From Trochalopteron elliotii (taxonomy: Eukaryota; Chordata; Aves; Passeriformes; Leiothrichidae), in NCBI GenBank assembly GCA_024734555.1, contig JANPWX010000480.1, forward strand, positions 3,806,260 to 3,870,259: a DNA stretch of 64,000 nucleotides, in the 5' to 3' direction. This document shows positions 13,251 through 25,051 of this stretch, in pieces. A model generated the notes under the pieces. That model was not told the origin of the DNA. It ran no database searches and worked only from the letters and a program-made list of their open reading frames with translations. A program made the translations under genes and the position numbers. The first letter of the stretch is position 1. Every line of letters begins with the position of its first letter.

Positions 13251-13270
13251 ACACATACACACACACACAT
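13251..13270. repeat. Short (AC)n microsatellite
   Basis: A 20-bp AC tract with one interruption. Confidence 0.8.
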
Positions 13271-15598
13271 ATCAAACCCTAAATAATCAGAGCACGTAAA
13301 AGTTTTTTTTTTAATTTTGTCTGTTGTATTAACATTCATGATTCAAGATTTATGAGCATGTCAGCCAATATTTTTTTTGTGTACACTTCTTTCTCTTTCC
13401 CTTTATGTTTTAAGAACAAACTAATGCCCAAATAATGGGATTATGGCCAAGACTACTGATCTGATGCAGAAAGGCATCTGTGTTCCTACATCAGAAGCAG
13501 GAATTTCCCTTACAGGAAAGACCAAACCTTTGAAGGCAAATTTACCATGGATATTAATCAGTGAACCTGAGATGTGCTTGCTTACATAGATAATTTGACC
13601 TTCAAATTTCGTGTTTGGATTACTTTGCTTTCAGGCCAGTGTGTGGGAGCATTAAAAGCATAAAGCTGGAGATGACTAAGGCAGGTGTCTTCGGGTTTTT
13701 AATTAATGCACATTTCAGTCTCAGCATTATTCACAGGTAACGTCAGAGGAATTCCAGGACACTCTTCCCCTCACAAAGCAAGCCCTGTGTCTTTGATGGA
13801 GATGAGCCAACACGTGTTTTTGTCCTGATGAAATTCCTTTTGTCAGCTCACTAACTGATGAATAATTTAGGCCTTGAAGAATGCAAGCCCAATGATTTGT
13901 GTGAGCTGATTGAAAAAAGAGGAAACACAACCACCCCTTCAGAGACTGATCCTAAACAAGTGTGAGTGCAGGGGGTGGCCATTTCCAAGACAGAGGCTGA
14001 CATGCTTTTAAACAAAAGGTCAGTGGGTTTTGAATCAAGGCAGGAATCATGCTGCATGTGGATTTTGAAGCATCAGCTGGCAGGTTTTAAGTTTCTAGAT
14101 GTGTGTTTCCATCCTCCCTTGCATCCTGTCCTCCTGCAGAATGCCAGTTACTAGAAGGCTGTTCAATGAGAGGACAGATGACTTTGTTTCATCAGCTTGA
14201 ATTTGCACACTGAGAGTTTTCCTTCTTTCATAATAGCCTTTGATTCTATTTGTTCCATTTATCCCTTCCTCCAGAGGCAGAATCCATCAGCTCTGTAGCA
14301 TGAGCTTATGTGCCTTATGTGCTATCCTGACACAACCTTGGCCTGTAGCTTTCTAAATTATAATGAGGCCTTAAGAAAAAGATTTGAGGTGGGTATATGT
14401 GCAAGGTTTTTCCCATGTCAAAAGAGTTCAGAACAAAGCTCAGAAGCCACTCAGTTCCTATTGGATTCTGTTTGGAGCCAATAAATATTTCTGCTGTTCT
14501 GAAACTAAAACAGTTTAAGGGGGTTAAATGCATATACACATATATGCAAATAAAATCTGCAACAGTGAGTAGGAATGAAAGAGCTTTCCCTGAAAATGTT
14601 ATGGGCAAGCTGAGAAGGAGAGACTAAAAACAACCCTCTCCAAAACAGAGGCATCTGAACAGAAAGCCTAAAGCAGGGATGTGGAGGCTTGGAGTAGCAG
14701 GTGGATATTTTCAGTTATGGTTGATGGATCTTCACTTTTACAGTGACAATAAGAAAAGAGAACAGCACTTTTGGGACTGGTACCTAAATGTTCAAAGGTT
14801 CATTTAAGCATCTAGATGTCTCATTAACAGACTCCTGTTGCATATATTATGATTCCCTCACCAAATACAATATTCCTCAGAGGTGTCCTACGTGTGAAGG
14901 CTCTTTGTGTGAAGGTCTGCCTCAATATAAATGGTTCAGCAAGCAAATTACTTTCCTGAAACTCTTGAGAGATTTAATAGGAATGGGAGAATAAAGGCCA
15001 CGTTCAATGACTATTGAAAGTTACAGACCAAAAGTATTGTGAGGTGAAGGATGAAGATGTGTTATCCCTGTTAAATATTCTGGATAACTTGGGACTGTGG
15101 CACTTTCCCCAGCGAGGTCTGAAAGTGAGCTCTAAAGTTATGTTAAAAGTGGAAGTGCCAGGGCCATTTCCTTTTGGAAATGTGCCATTAACAGCTTGGT
15201 TTGCTGTTTCTTTGGTTTGGTTTTGTTTTCCTTTTTGTATTAGGACAACAAATCATTCCTAGGTTGCTGTTATGGAAATACTTTCTATCTGGAGTTATTA
15301 CAATTACATGTTCAAACCAGGCCTTTAGTCATCCACCTTTTAAAGCCAAATCCTGAAACTTATATGCATTAGGAGTCATACACTAAAGAGAAAATCCTGG
15401 ATTTGCTGTTACAGCTTACCTTTAGAGAAAGAAACGTGACCCTGGTAAAGGTCATGTAACGACTCTCTGTGATTTTCACTGTGGTTCATGGCTGTGAAAA
15501 TTATTCACAGGCTGAAATCTGGAATGATGTAAGACGTTGCTGTAGAACACAGTAAGTAAGGCTTTGTTTTTTTATCTGGAAGTAGGCTAGGAAATTTA

Positions 15599-15630
15599 AA
15601 AGCTGTTGGTTTATTAAAATCAACAGCTTT
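15599..15630. other. Hairpin-forming inverted repeat, 14-bp stem
   Basis: The arms AAAGCTGTTG (15,599-15,608) and CAACAGCTTT (15,621-15,630) are perfect complements. The pairing extends inward by one G-T wobble and three T-A pairs to a 4-nt ATTA loop. It lies 41 bp before a second, stronger palindrome. No gene or transposon boundary is evident at either. Confidence 0.75.
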
Positions 15631-15670
15631 CCTTGCTCTTCTGAGTGAGGTAGGGTAAATATTTACAGAA

Positions 15671-15697
15671 ACAGAAAAGCATTGAATGCTTTTCTGT
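15671..15697. other. Near-perfect palindrome, 13-bp arms around a single base
   Basis: ACAGAAAAGCATT is followed by one G and then its exact reverse complement. Perfect 13-bp arms with a 1-nt spacer are expected far less than once by chance in 64 kb. The sequence could be a protein-binding palindrome, a cruciform-prone site or a remnant of a transposon end. None of these is established. Confidence 0.8.
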
Positions 15698-15779
15698 AGC
15701 CAAAATGGTGTTCAGTGGAAAAGGAGTATCATTATCAGTTTATGACTTGACAGAAGAAAGGAGTTGTCCTACTTGTGGT

Positions 15780-16560
15780 GTCCAATGGAATTTTATTTAA
15801 TGGATCTCAGAGACCATTTTACACATCTTGCAGCCAACAAATAAGAAAGATAACCATCTATCTAGTTTACAAGGTCAGATTGTTGACACATTGATCTTAT
15901 TTCATAATCTTTAATAGACTGTTCCCAATTTAATTTGACTCTTATATCCTCATACCTGCAGATGCTTTTGCTCAAAAGGCATCACTGTCACCCTGCACCA
16001 TCTGTATGCATTGCCAAAGGCTAAATTAAAATCACAGCTTTTTAAATATTCTCTTTCCATATTACCATTGCATTCAATGCTAACGCTCATTTTAGAAGAC
16101 AATAAAACATGAAACTGCAAGGTTCAGCTACAATTTTATACTTAACACCGCAGTATAATTGGGATTTAGAATGTTGTGCAAAGTGTAATGACTGAAAAGG
16201 TCTATTGTAGAGCAGCTAATCATGTAGATGTGATAAATCTGTTTCTCCTTGTATTCAATAAACTGTTTTTTCCCCTTGATATTGCAGCAAAGAAAGCAAT
16301 TAACAGATTATTATTTTAGTAGGCCACAATTAAACCAGTGTCAAATTAATACTGTAAGCAACTCTCTCAATACTTTGGATTTTTTATAAGGAAAGACAAC
16401 AAACGTTTGTTTTTCAAAGAATTATCATGGTAATACTGATCTATAACAAATGGATGCAGTAACCATTTGTACCAAACTAGATCCATGAACAGTAAAAGTG
16501 GAAAATATATTTTAAAAAATCCTTTTCTCTGGCCAAGCTTCATTATAAACAGATGTTAGG
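15780..16560. promoter_or_regulatory. Candidate conserved non-coding element
   Basis: This interval is complex, free of simple repeats, and dense in ATTA/TAAT cores of the kind bound by homeodomain proteins (for example near 15,930, 16,022, 16,300 and 16,330). A pyrimidine-rich stretch ending in TTGCAG near 16,288 looks like a splice acceptor, but the frames behind it stop within a few codons. The composition resembles vertebrate developmental enhancers. That resemblance is weak evidence and needs a cross-species alignment. Confidence 0.2.
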
Positions 16561-17567
16561 ATGACCTTCTTTCAGGGTAGAAAAGTACAGGAAGCCTAAT
16601 AGCCCTCCTGAGCATTGGGAACAACTGGCTGCTGAGCTGGTGTCAGTGTTACCTCAGTGCTGATGTCTCTGCTCCAGTGAGGTGCTCCAAAACCTGAGAA
16701 ACTTTGCCACAGGGTGTGGGGGGTGTGAAGTGCTCACCCCTCTCAAGAGTAGAGTTAAGAATCTCTGAAGATGCACAGGGGAGGTGAACTAGGTCAAATT
16801 TTGGCTGGAGAGAAATTTCCTGGTAGCCTTGATTATTACCCTGTCCTCATGACAGAAAAGGTTCAAAGTGAGAATAATAATTTACGTTTTTTCTAAGATC
16901 AGGGTGGATCCATCCTTGTCCTACTCCCGTGGCTGTTATTAAAACATCAAAGGCAGGAATCAATACTTTGTGCCCAAGCCTTCAGGGTGTGCAGAATACT
17001 GATCTTGCTGCACCTGTGATGGTAATGACACCTTGCACATCCTCTGCTTGTCATAACAGAACTGTTAGATATTGATTTCCTGGTGTCCACACAGGAACCA
17101 GCCTTACCTCAATATAGTCTTAAAGAAATGGTTCAGCATTTGCAGCTCCAAAGAACATATTCATTTTAAGGGTGGGCTATGGGAGGATGTGAGTTTCAAA
17201 ATTTGACACAAAGCTGAGCTGAAAGTGTCTCAAAATTTGAACGAGGACTGTTGACATTTATTTAAAAAGCTGTTTGGCATGTTCAAAAAGGAGAGACAAA
17301 ATAATGGCCTGTAAATTATTTTATTGAGTTTAATAAATCCTTGGATTTACTTTCCTGTTTAGAAATACATTTATAACATTGCAACCAAGATTTTTTCTAG
17401 AAAGTGCTCTTAAGAAGAGTAGGATTTGACAATGTTCAGACAAATAAAAAACAAATCTTGCTCTTCACACCAATTAGTTGGATAAGGCACTGCAATATCC
17501 TTTTCCTCACAGAATATTATATACTTCAAGTTACTTTGAGTGTTTTTCTAAGACAAAGGAATTGGGT

Positions 17568-17595
17568 TTTTCTATTTTCATAAGAAAATAGAAAA
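17568..17595. other. AT-rich hairpin, 12-bp perfect stem
   Basis: TTTTCTATTTTC pairs exactly with GAAAATAGAAAA across the loop ATAA. Its low complexity makes a chance origin more likely than for the palindrome at 15,671. Confidence 0.65.
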
Positions 17596-18573
17596 TGGCA
17601 TAAACTCAGCCATATTTCTTGGTTTTTTCTAAGGGTTAAATATGAAAAGCCCAAACAGTACAAACTAGAATCAGTTAAGTGGTTCTTCGAGCAAGCTAAA
17701 ATCCTCACTTTAAATAATTATGGAATTGCTCAAATGAAGCCAATTTCAGCACTAGAAATTCCAACCAGTAATCTGTTCCTAAACTTTTCTTCCCTTTTCG
17801 GTAGATTTTTGCTTTTTCTCTCAAAAAGTGTCACCTGCTCTTGTTCTGTGGGCTCACAGACATGCTCTGAATTTTGCCTGGACAGTATTTCTCTCTGTCT
17901 AAAGACAATACAGCTCATAAGGCACTGAATTAAAGCTGTGGATTCATAACACATTTGGGAAGAAAATCTGGGTTAAACCAATAATTAAATCTGATCCACC
18001 CATTCTTTTTTCATAGATAATCACTTCATAAGTTATTCTGCCATCGCTGCAGGTCTGCACAATTTGATGCATACAAAGAATTTTTTTTCCCTTTATGTAG
18101 AGATGTTTCTACACAGGTCCAGTGAAATGGAAGGTTGAGAGGACATAGGAACATTTGATAAATAAAATACACATTTGAGCAACTGCTGCAGTGGAAGGGA
18201 TTTATAATTCAGAAGATGGTGTTTCAGGCTTTAAGAAGGATAAAGGATAACATAAGAAGGAAATATTTTATCTCTTTGAGAAAGTTGACAATCTGAAGAA
18301 TCACCACAGAAGATCAAATACCAAAATAATTGGCCTTCCAGAGTGTGCTGAAAGGCCTGAATTTATAAAATTCACTCTTTTCTTAAAGATCTGTCTGCAA
18401 GACACGATTCTTATTTTTCTAGTTACAAGAAAGGCTCACCAACCCTGGAAATGGTGAGAATGTGAGATCACTTCATGAGAAATGCTTTAGTTCTTGAGAT
18501 GGGGTTTATGGATTAAAACCAGCATATGGGTGGAGGGAAATTCTATGAGGAGGAATAGGGAGACAAGCCTAAA

Positions 18574-18600
18574 GACATTTCAACCCTCTGTTGAAATGTC
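18574..18600. other. Hairpin, 10-bp perfect stem
   Basis: GACATTTCAA and TTGAAATGTC flank a 7-nt loop CCCTCTG. It carries no run of T after the right arm, and a bacterial-type terminator would not be relevant here. Confidence 0.6.
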
Positions 18601-18976
18601 TAGAGGGTAAAGAGGTTTTAGGTCCATAAAAGTTCTGATATATCTGGTAACTCTTGCCCTATTTTACAAATGGATTATGAAGGTCTGGGCCTTTTTTCAT
18701 TTACCAGGGATACAAATGAACTGAAGAACTCCTACTTAAGGCTGAATTTATCCCATTTTTACACTCTGTGGAAACACTGTGAATATGAAAATCATGGATC
18801 ACTTTGGGAAGTTCATCCTAGAGTTTCTTTATACCTATTTTTCAGAACAGATAATACAATACTCTGTTGTATTTAGACAATAATACCTTTCTCTCTAACT
18901 TTATCTAACCTTTACAGAGATCAATAGTCACTTAACCGTTTGACCAGTGTCCTTCTAGGAAGCAAATGTAGTAGGG

Positions 18977-18997
18977 TTTTTTTTTTTTTTTTTTTTT
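18977..18997. repeat. Poly-T run
   Basis: Twenty-one consecutive T residues with no recognisable retroposon body on either side. Confidence 0.9.
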
Positions 18998-21789
18998 GTA
19001 TTGAAAAGGTGATGAGGGGAGGAGCCTTGAAATTTTGAATTAATGAGAAATAAACTCCATTCTTATAGTGCTGGGGGTCCATGTAACAAATAGCACAGGC
19101 AGAATTCTCATGAGTGAGTATGAAATTTTGCATGAGCACAATGTCCTCATTAGCATTTGGACCATCTAGCATACAGATGCTAATCCTAAAATATCTTTCA
19201 CAGTGTTTGCCTCATTTATGAGTTCTGGTAAACAGTAAATCCAGCACATTCATTGTGTTTATACAGTAGATGTTTTTTAGATTCAGTGTATCCAATTACC
19301 AAAGAGAATGCAGTTGGGAAAACATTCTATCAAAAAAAAAAAAAAAAATAAAAGGCTATTTATTATGTTATTTCATGTCTTACCACCATCTGTAATATCA
19401 GAGGATTCCATGCAGAGAAACCCTTCTCCAATCACATCAGAATTTGGCTTATCCACGTCTCAGTGCTCAGAAAGCCAAGAACCAAGAATGTCTCTGATGA
19501 AGCTGCCTTATGTCTAATTAGTTGTGGATAAAAAATGCGTTTCCAATATTGACATTTCTACACAAACTTGAGGAAAATTAGCAAGAGTGTTCAGATTATC
19601 TCAACATTAAAGAAAAAAGGGGATATGTGGAACAAGATGCTCACTTGGCCAGCGAGTAGCCAAACTGGAAGGCTGTGTGATAAATGACATTTTGAAATAA
19701 ACCCAGAAAGAAAAAAATGGAAGAGGACTGTGTGGGTAACAGATATATGATCTTTGCAGAAGATGAAATTTAGAAAACATATGTCTACATTGCCTTTTTA
19801 GCTGAAAAACTTCACTTTTTTTTGCCTAAGGGTTGAATTTGAGGTAGCAGAATGCAGCAAACTGGGAGAGATTTTTAGTCAGATTTAATGATGCTGTTGC
19901 AGTAAAACTGTTCAACAACAACAACCATCCTCATCATCTACCTCAAACAAAGGGAAGAATTATTTTTGCTATAATTGTCACTTAGAATAAAAGAGCAGAA
20001 GCCAAATGTGGAAGCAGACATGCACAGGAATTGAAGACTCCCCCTCTAGTTGTTTGTACTCCAACAATTGTAATGTTTTCTCTTTAAGGTAAAAGTTTTA
20101 CAGCTAATTAGAGCTAATTAAAGGAATGAGAAATATGATGTTCTTAAGGAAGCTTTGTGTGGTGTCTTTCAGGTGCTGGTTTAGGGGGTTCTCTTGTACC
20201 TGGGAGAGTCAGTGTTTATCAGAGGATGTTGTACCAATTGAAATAAAAATTTAGCTCTATTTTTAATAAAGATTAAATGGCTGCAGCCTGGCTGTGAATA
20301 ACAGCATGGCCTTAGCATAAAGTGGATTTTTTATTTGCTTTTGAGTGTTACTTGCTTCAGTTACTGAGCAATTGGTGACGTGTTGAAGGTTGAGGAAAAC
20401 AGGGTATAAAACCATATAAAACAGTATACAAAACCATGATTTTGCAGCCATGCTCAGGTATGTGATTAGATAGAGACAAGCACCAACTCTGTTATCCTCT
20501 TTTCAGAAGGTCTGGAAGCAGGACAGAACAGGGGATGAGAAACAGGGAGAGAAAGAGAACTCAGCATCTGTATCTCCTTGTCCCTTTTCCATAAATCCAT
20601 CTCTGAATATTGATTATTTAAATCTCTGGAAAAGGAGCCAGTATTTATTGCTGGTGTGCAATCTGGTTTTATTCAGGCATGAGAGCCTGGCTTCTACTTT
20701 TTGGTGGGCAAGGGGAATTTCAGACAAAGGAAAAGCTTTTTTTTTTTCTTAGCTGGCCATATAAATTCTCAATATTTTTCATCTGCATTGTAGACCCAAG
20801 ATAAAATTTGGTCGTGCTAAAAAAATGAAATCGTGACTGTCCAAAGACTCATGATCTCATGGCAGATTCTGCATCAGATGTTTAAGACTTCTATGGGCCA
20901 AACAGATTAAATATAGCTGGGCAGTCTGTAAGATACCTCTACCTTGCAATTTCTAGAAGATCTATAAAGTGGTTTATTTGGGGTTTAGCAAAAGAAGGAC
21001 AGAAGGACATGTGAGATGTGAAGATAATTTATGATGCAGTTTTTCTTGGATAATAATCATGTAATCAGGTGATTGCTACAAAAAAAAGAAGACAGCTTTC
21101 AATGTTATTGTCTAGGAGATTAAAAAAAATCATTCTTTCTCTTTTGCTCATTTATAGCTTTATTTTGTTTTATCTAGAATGCAATGATTTTCAAACCACA
21201 GTTCCTTTCTGAGGTATTTTTATGAAACTGGAATGCTATATTGTTCTTTGTTGTGACAGGTAATATTTCAAGTAGTAAATTATTGGTCTCTTTCAGCCTA
21301 GAACCATTCTCTCATGTGATCTCACATAATGACTAATTTAGTAAGAGAGTACTTAAATTTTTCTCATCTTGAAAACAATAGTCCAAAAAGAAATCTCTTA
21401 TTTGGTTTCTCCCCTGTTGATCATCATTCTGTAGAATACTTCCATTCTGTAGCAACTGTTATTCCACTTTGATTATTTTGAAAGCATACAAATAATTTCT
21501 GCTTGAATTGAATTAAGCAGGTTGCAAATGCAGAAGTTTAGTTTATATTTCACTCACTTATTTGTATTCACAAAGTAATCTTCTACTCCCTGCATAATTC
21601 TGCACAGTCAGTGAGTAAGATAACAATCCACATCAGGACGTTTATTGGATTGTAGTTTAAGTGTATCGAAGATTTTATTTAAATTTAAAATTTAATCAAA
21701 ATTGTTCTCTTCCAGAATTTACATGCTACATTATGATGTCTAAGCATAAATACATTTAATTTTTCTTTTTTTTTTCCCTTGTGAAAACC

Positions 21790-21956
21790 CTTGGCAGGCT
21801 TTGGGTGGGGTAAAGTTGGTTATTTCTGTAGTGACTGGTGTGGGGATGTGGTTTGGATTTGTGTTGAGAACAGTGTTGATAATACAGAGATGTTTTTATT
21901 TTATCACTGAGCAGTTCTTACCCAGAGTCTTTCCTGCTTCTCACCCACCCCACCAG
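21790..21956 (+). mobile_element. 5' part of an avian ERVL-type LTR, split by a later insertion
   Basis: From about 21,790 the sequence follows, with many substitutions, the start of a very common avian ERVL-type LTR that I recognise. Landmarks are a G-rich opening segment, a tract near 21,860-21,895 around GTGTTGATAATACAGAGATG, a GAGCAG...CAGAGTCT...CTGCTTCTCAC segment, and finally CACCCCACCAG at 21,946-21,956. The family's sequence resumes at 22,268, after the inserted solo LTR. The exact left end is uncertain by about 10-15 bp. The family name is from memory and needs a repeat-library search. Confidence 0.72.
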
Positions 21957-22267
21957 TGATGCTGTTTTAAACCACAACAACACAGACTCTGAGCTGCAGA
22001 AGGCTGTAAATGACTCCTTTATTTTTGGGATGTGTCTCCCTTTTATACTATTTTACACAGACCAATTGGATTGGTGAAACAAAGACAAACCTCTTCACTC
22101 ACATTGGTCAGAGCAGAGGGACATCAAGAAGAAGTCCCTCCCAGGGAAAGGAATGAATAACAAAGTTACAGTTACAAAAACATTTATTTTATTTACAGAA
22201 AATTCCCTGGGAAATGAATTTCAGGAAACCAAAACATCTCAGGCATGGAACCAGGGCTACATACCAG
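21951..22267 (-). mobile_element. ERVK-like solo LTR, second copy, nested in an ERVL-type LTR
   Basis: The LTR proper is 21,957-22,261 (305 bp) on the minus strand. It has the same TG...CA ends as the copy at 9,770-10,073. A hand alignment gives about 24 differences, roughly 8% divergence. On the minus strand it carries TATAAAAG (complement at 22,040-22,047) and AATAAA (complement at 22,018-22,023), plus the same CCAAT boxes. It is flanked by CACCAG (21,951-21,956) and TACCAG (22,262-22,267), a 6-bp target duplication with one substitution. Removing the LTR and one duplicate joins the two halves of the older ERVL-type LTR exactly, which confirms the insertion boundaries. No internal retroviral genes are present. 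Confidence 0.88.
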
Positions 22268-22497
22268 CAAGAGGCTCCCCAGGGAGCTGGGAGGGGACAC
22301 AGCCAGGACAGCTGAGCCCAAGTGACCCAGGGGATGTCCCAGACCATGTGGCACCGTGCTCAGCACACAGAGCTGGGGAGGAGGAGGAAGGGGCATGTTT
22401 GGAGTGATGGTGTTTGTCTTCCCAAGGCACTGTCACAGGTGATGGAGCCCTGCTGAGCACCTGCCTGCCATGGGAAGTGGGGAATCAATTCCTTAAT
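22268..22497 (+). mobile_element. 3' part of the split avian ERVL-type LTR
   Basis: This GC-richer segment continues the ERVL-type LTR begun at about 21,790. Landmarks are GAGCTGGGAGGGGACACAGC, an ACCATGTGGCA motif, GGAGTGATGG...GTTTGTCTTCCC, GATGGAGCCCTGCTGAGCAC, CCTGCCATGGGAAGT and AATTCC near 22,490. The expected TATA-like segment before the AGCTGGGG string is mutated. The family's remaining U5 portion, which normally follows, is missing, so the copy is truncated at about 22,497. Open frames across it (22,153-22,460, both strands) are by-products of the LTR and not genes. Confidence 0.78.
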
Positions 22498-25051
22498 CCA
22501 TCACAGATCTGCACTCATTTCCAAATACTAATGTTTTATCATTCATGAGGAAATATTTTTTGATGCATTCTGTTTTTTCGGGTATTATGAGGCAGCAACT
22601 CTTCTGATGTTAAAAAATTTCCACAGGAATATTTTTCTTTATCGTAACAATAATTCAAGAAATAGTAAACCTTCAGTGGAGAAAGACCTTGGAACAGCTC
22701 AGAGAGACCACTACCAGGTGAAGAATTGGGAAAAAAATAGGGAAAGACAAGGTGGGCAGACCTGATAACATGTGGAAGGGTCACTGGAGGGGGAAGGGAG
22801 GAAGAGATACTGTTTCATTACAAAGATAACTTATCTAGGAGATCAGACCTCTAGGACAGCTCCTTTACTATCAAAACCAGACTTTTAATTATAAAAAAAA
22901 TGTAAAGGGGAAAAGTGCTGAAAAAAAATACCCATTACAGCTCATTAGACAATGTTGTCTGGGCATTCCAGTCTTTTTAGTGCCTTTATTTAACATAACA
23001 TTTCCTGAAGTATAAAAACCTAAATAATTAGCTAAAAGCATTAATGCATTCATGTGGAAGTCTTGAATTTGAAAGATGAAAATGAGGCTCGGGAAAATCT
23101 GTTCCCAAAACTCTACTCATGAAAGTAAACCTATTTCTGTGAAGGAAGTCCTTCAGGCTTTACACACTGTCAGGTCTGGAGGAATGACCTCCGTCCTTCC
23201 CTTATAAGGATAAGTCCTTCCTTTATAAGGATATAAATTCCTTACAACAGATTTTTAAATGAAGAGCTCTCTGTCATGAAAGCAAAAAAAGGGTTTGGAG
23301 AACATTAAAAATGGGTTCTGTGATGTCTACACCATTGCTGAGACAGGTCCAAAACCGTCTCCTATCCCACACTTTGCAGGATGGGAGAGATTGTGGGGTT
23401 TATTGAGGCATTTTTATGCAGTATTTGCCACATTTCTGGGATAGAAAATCCATGGCTATGATTCCCATGTGTTCACAGAGGAAATGAATCCCCAGGAACT
23501 GTAGGAACCAGGAGATCAGTTGGTGGCTGGGAAGGCTGAGTTTCTGTGCTAAGGGGGATATTTGGGATAATATTCCTCTTTTGCTTCCCTCTGGCAGGAT
23601 GAAGCACCAGCACAGCTCACTGGGATGGAGCGGGAGGCACAGAGAGAAAAATCAGAGCACTGACTTTGCTAAACAAGCCAAAGGAGGGCTGAAATCAGGA
23701 GCCACACCTCAGGAGGTGACTAATGTGCTTTTCCTCTGAATGTGACAGGGTTGACTGTTCTGTCCTCTTGCTGTTTTGGTCTCTTTAAAAATTAACAACT
23801 ATGCAATAATAGAAATAGATGAAAGAATGTAGCAAGAAGTATTCTGGTTTTAAACTGGCAGATTCATAGGCACATATTTATTTCTCAGAAGCTGAGGAAA
23901 TACTGCTGGGTTCCCTTTAGACATAAAATTCTTTAAGTTATATTTGTGGACCAAAAGGAGACTTTAATTTATATTTAGTCTCCAAGATAATGTTTACTCT
24001 GTGTGTGTGTTGAAATATAAATTTTCTGAAAAACCAAGGCCATGGGAATCAGTACCCAGTTTTATTTCATCACTGAATGATGGTGTTTACCTGGCAAACA
24101 TGGAGTAGAGGGGTCAAGCCGAGCTCATGGGGACATAAAAATGCTGTGAAAATAAGACATTCTGGAGATTTGATGTAATATCAGGTCCATGTTTTCTGCC
24201 ATCCATATAAACTGGTACAGTGGTCAAGGCCTGATAAGTATTTTGGTCATGCAAATAGTGATAGTAAAATGAAGTCCTTTTCAGATCAGAGCTGATGGCT
24301 CCTCTCTGTCTTCCGAGAAACGTTCTGAAAGAAAGGACAGCAGCTCTAGAGTTTCACAGCTTCTCAGTTAGTGAGATGGGACAAAAGAATATATAAGAAA
24401 TGCCTAAAGATCTGATGAACACATCAGTGCAGTTCTCCTGTTTCTCCAGATGTTTCTCAGTTTTGTAGTTCAAGAGGCTTTAAACGCTTTATGAACATCC
24501 TGGAGGTCTTTCATGACATCCTTTTGTATAGTAATAATCAATAACTTAGATCCAAATTGGATGCTGAAAAAGCAATTTCACTTATTTTATGTCCTTTAAA
24601 GGCTGAGAGGAGAAAGTTATCTTAATCTTTACTGTTTTGTGCAGTAAATTTCAGGGTTTCCCTGTCAAAATACACTGCCTTTTAAGTGTTTGCTCCCCCA
24701 CAGAGGACAGTATTCTTTTTATTATGATATGAATATTGTTTAAAAACATATGTAATTTGATAAAATTACTAACATACAACAAACAAGTCAGAGTTCCTTT
24801 GGATAATGAAGATGGGAAGATTGTTTTGAAGATTGCTTCGAAGATTGAAGATTGTTTTCTTTTAATGTTAGCATTTAAAAGCTTTATTGACAGTTTGATT
24901 TTTTTCTTTAATTCAGAAGTTTGCATTCAGCAGGTTGCTTTCTGGGTGTCTGCAATGATGCAGTGTGAATTGTAATGAAGGAATTGCTAAACTGAATAAA
25001 GCTTTGGGCCACTAGTACAAAAGTAACAACTTTTTGAGGTCATTCCATCCA
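22498..25051. other. Non-coding stretch, no gene seen
   Basis: Contains a local duplication around 23,190-23,235 (two copies of a CCTTCC-TTATAAGGATA motif) and a cluster of GAAGATTG repeats at 24,816-24,857. No plausible gene. Confidence 0.55.
24816..24857. repeat. Short irregular repeat of GAAGATTG
   Basis: GAAGATTG or a close variant occurs about four times within 42 bp, interleaved with TTTT and CTTC. Likely slippage-derived. Confidence 0.6.

Larger units (their letters stand above)
10080..15590. other. Non-coding stretch with minor simple repeats
   Basis: Contains a short (AAAT)n at 11,464-11,487, a short (AC)n at 13,251-13,270 and T-rich runs near 10,875-10,905. Open frames are short, overlapping and without recognisable domains. 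The interval 13,400-13,760 has complex, balanced sequence that could be a conserved element, but nothing in the sequence alone proves it. Confidence 0.55.
16561..21785. other. Non-coding stretch with AT-rich hairpins and homopolymer runs
   Basis: Holds a 12-bp-arm hairpin at 17,568-17,595 (TTTTCTATTTTC, 4-nt loop), a 10-bp-arm hairpin at 18,574-18,600 (GACATTTCAA, 7-nt loop), a T21 run at 18,977-18,997 and an A run near 19,331-19,347. No open frame has a recognisable domain. Confidence 0.55.

Noticed and set aside
16240..16320. Good splice-acceptor-like tract ending in TTGCAG near 16,288
   Set aside because: The frames behind it stop within about ten codons, so no exon is supported.
22153..22460. 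Open frames with proline- and glycine-rich translations
   Set aside because: They lie in the solo LTR and the ERVL-type LTR, which explains the composition.
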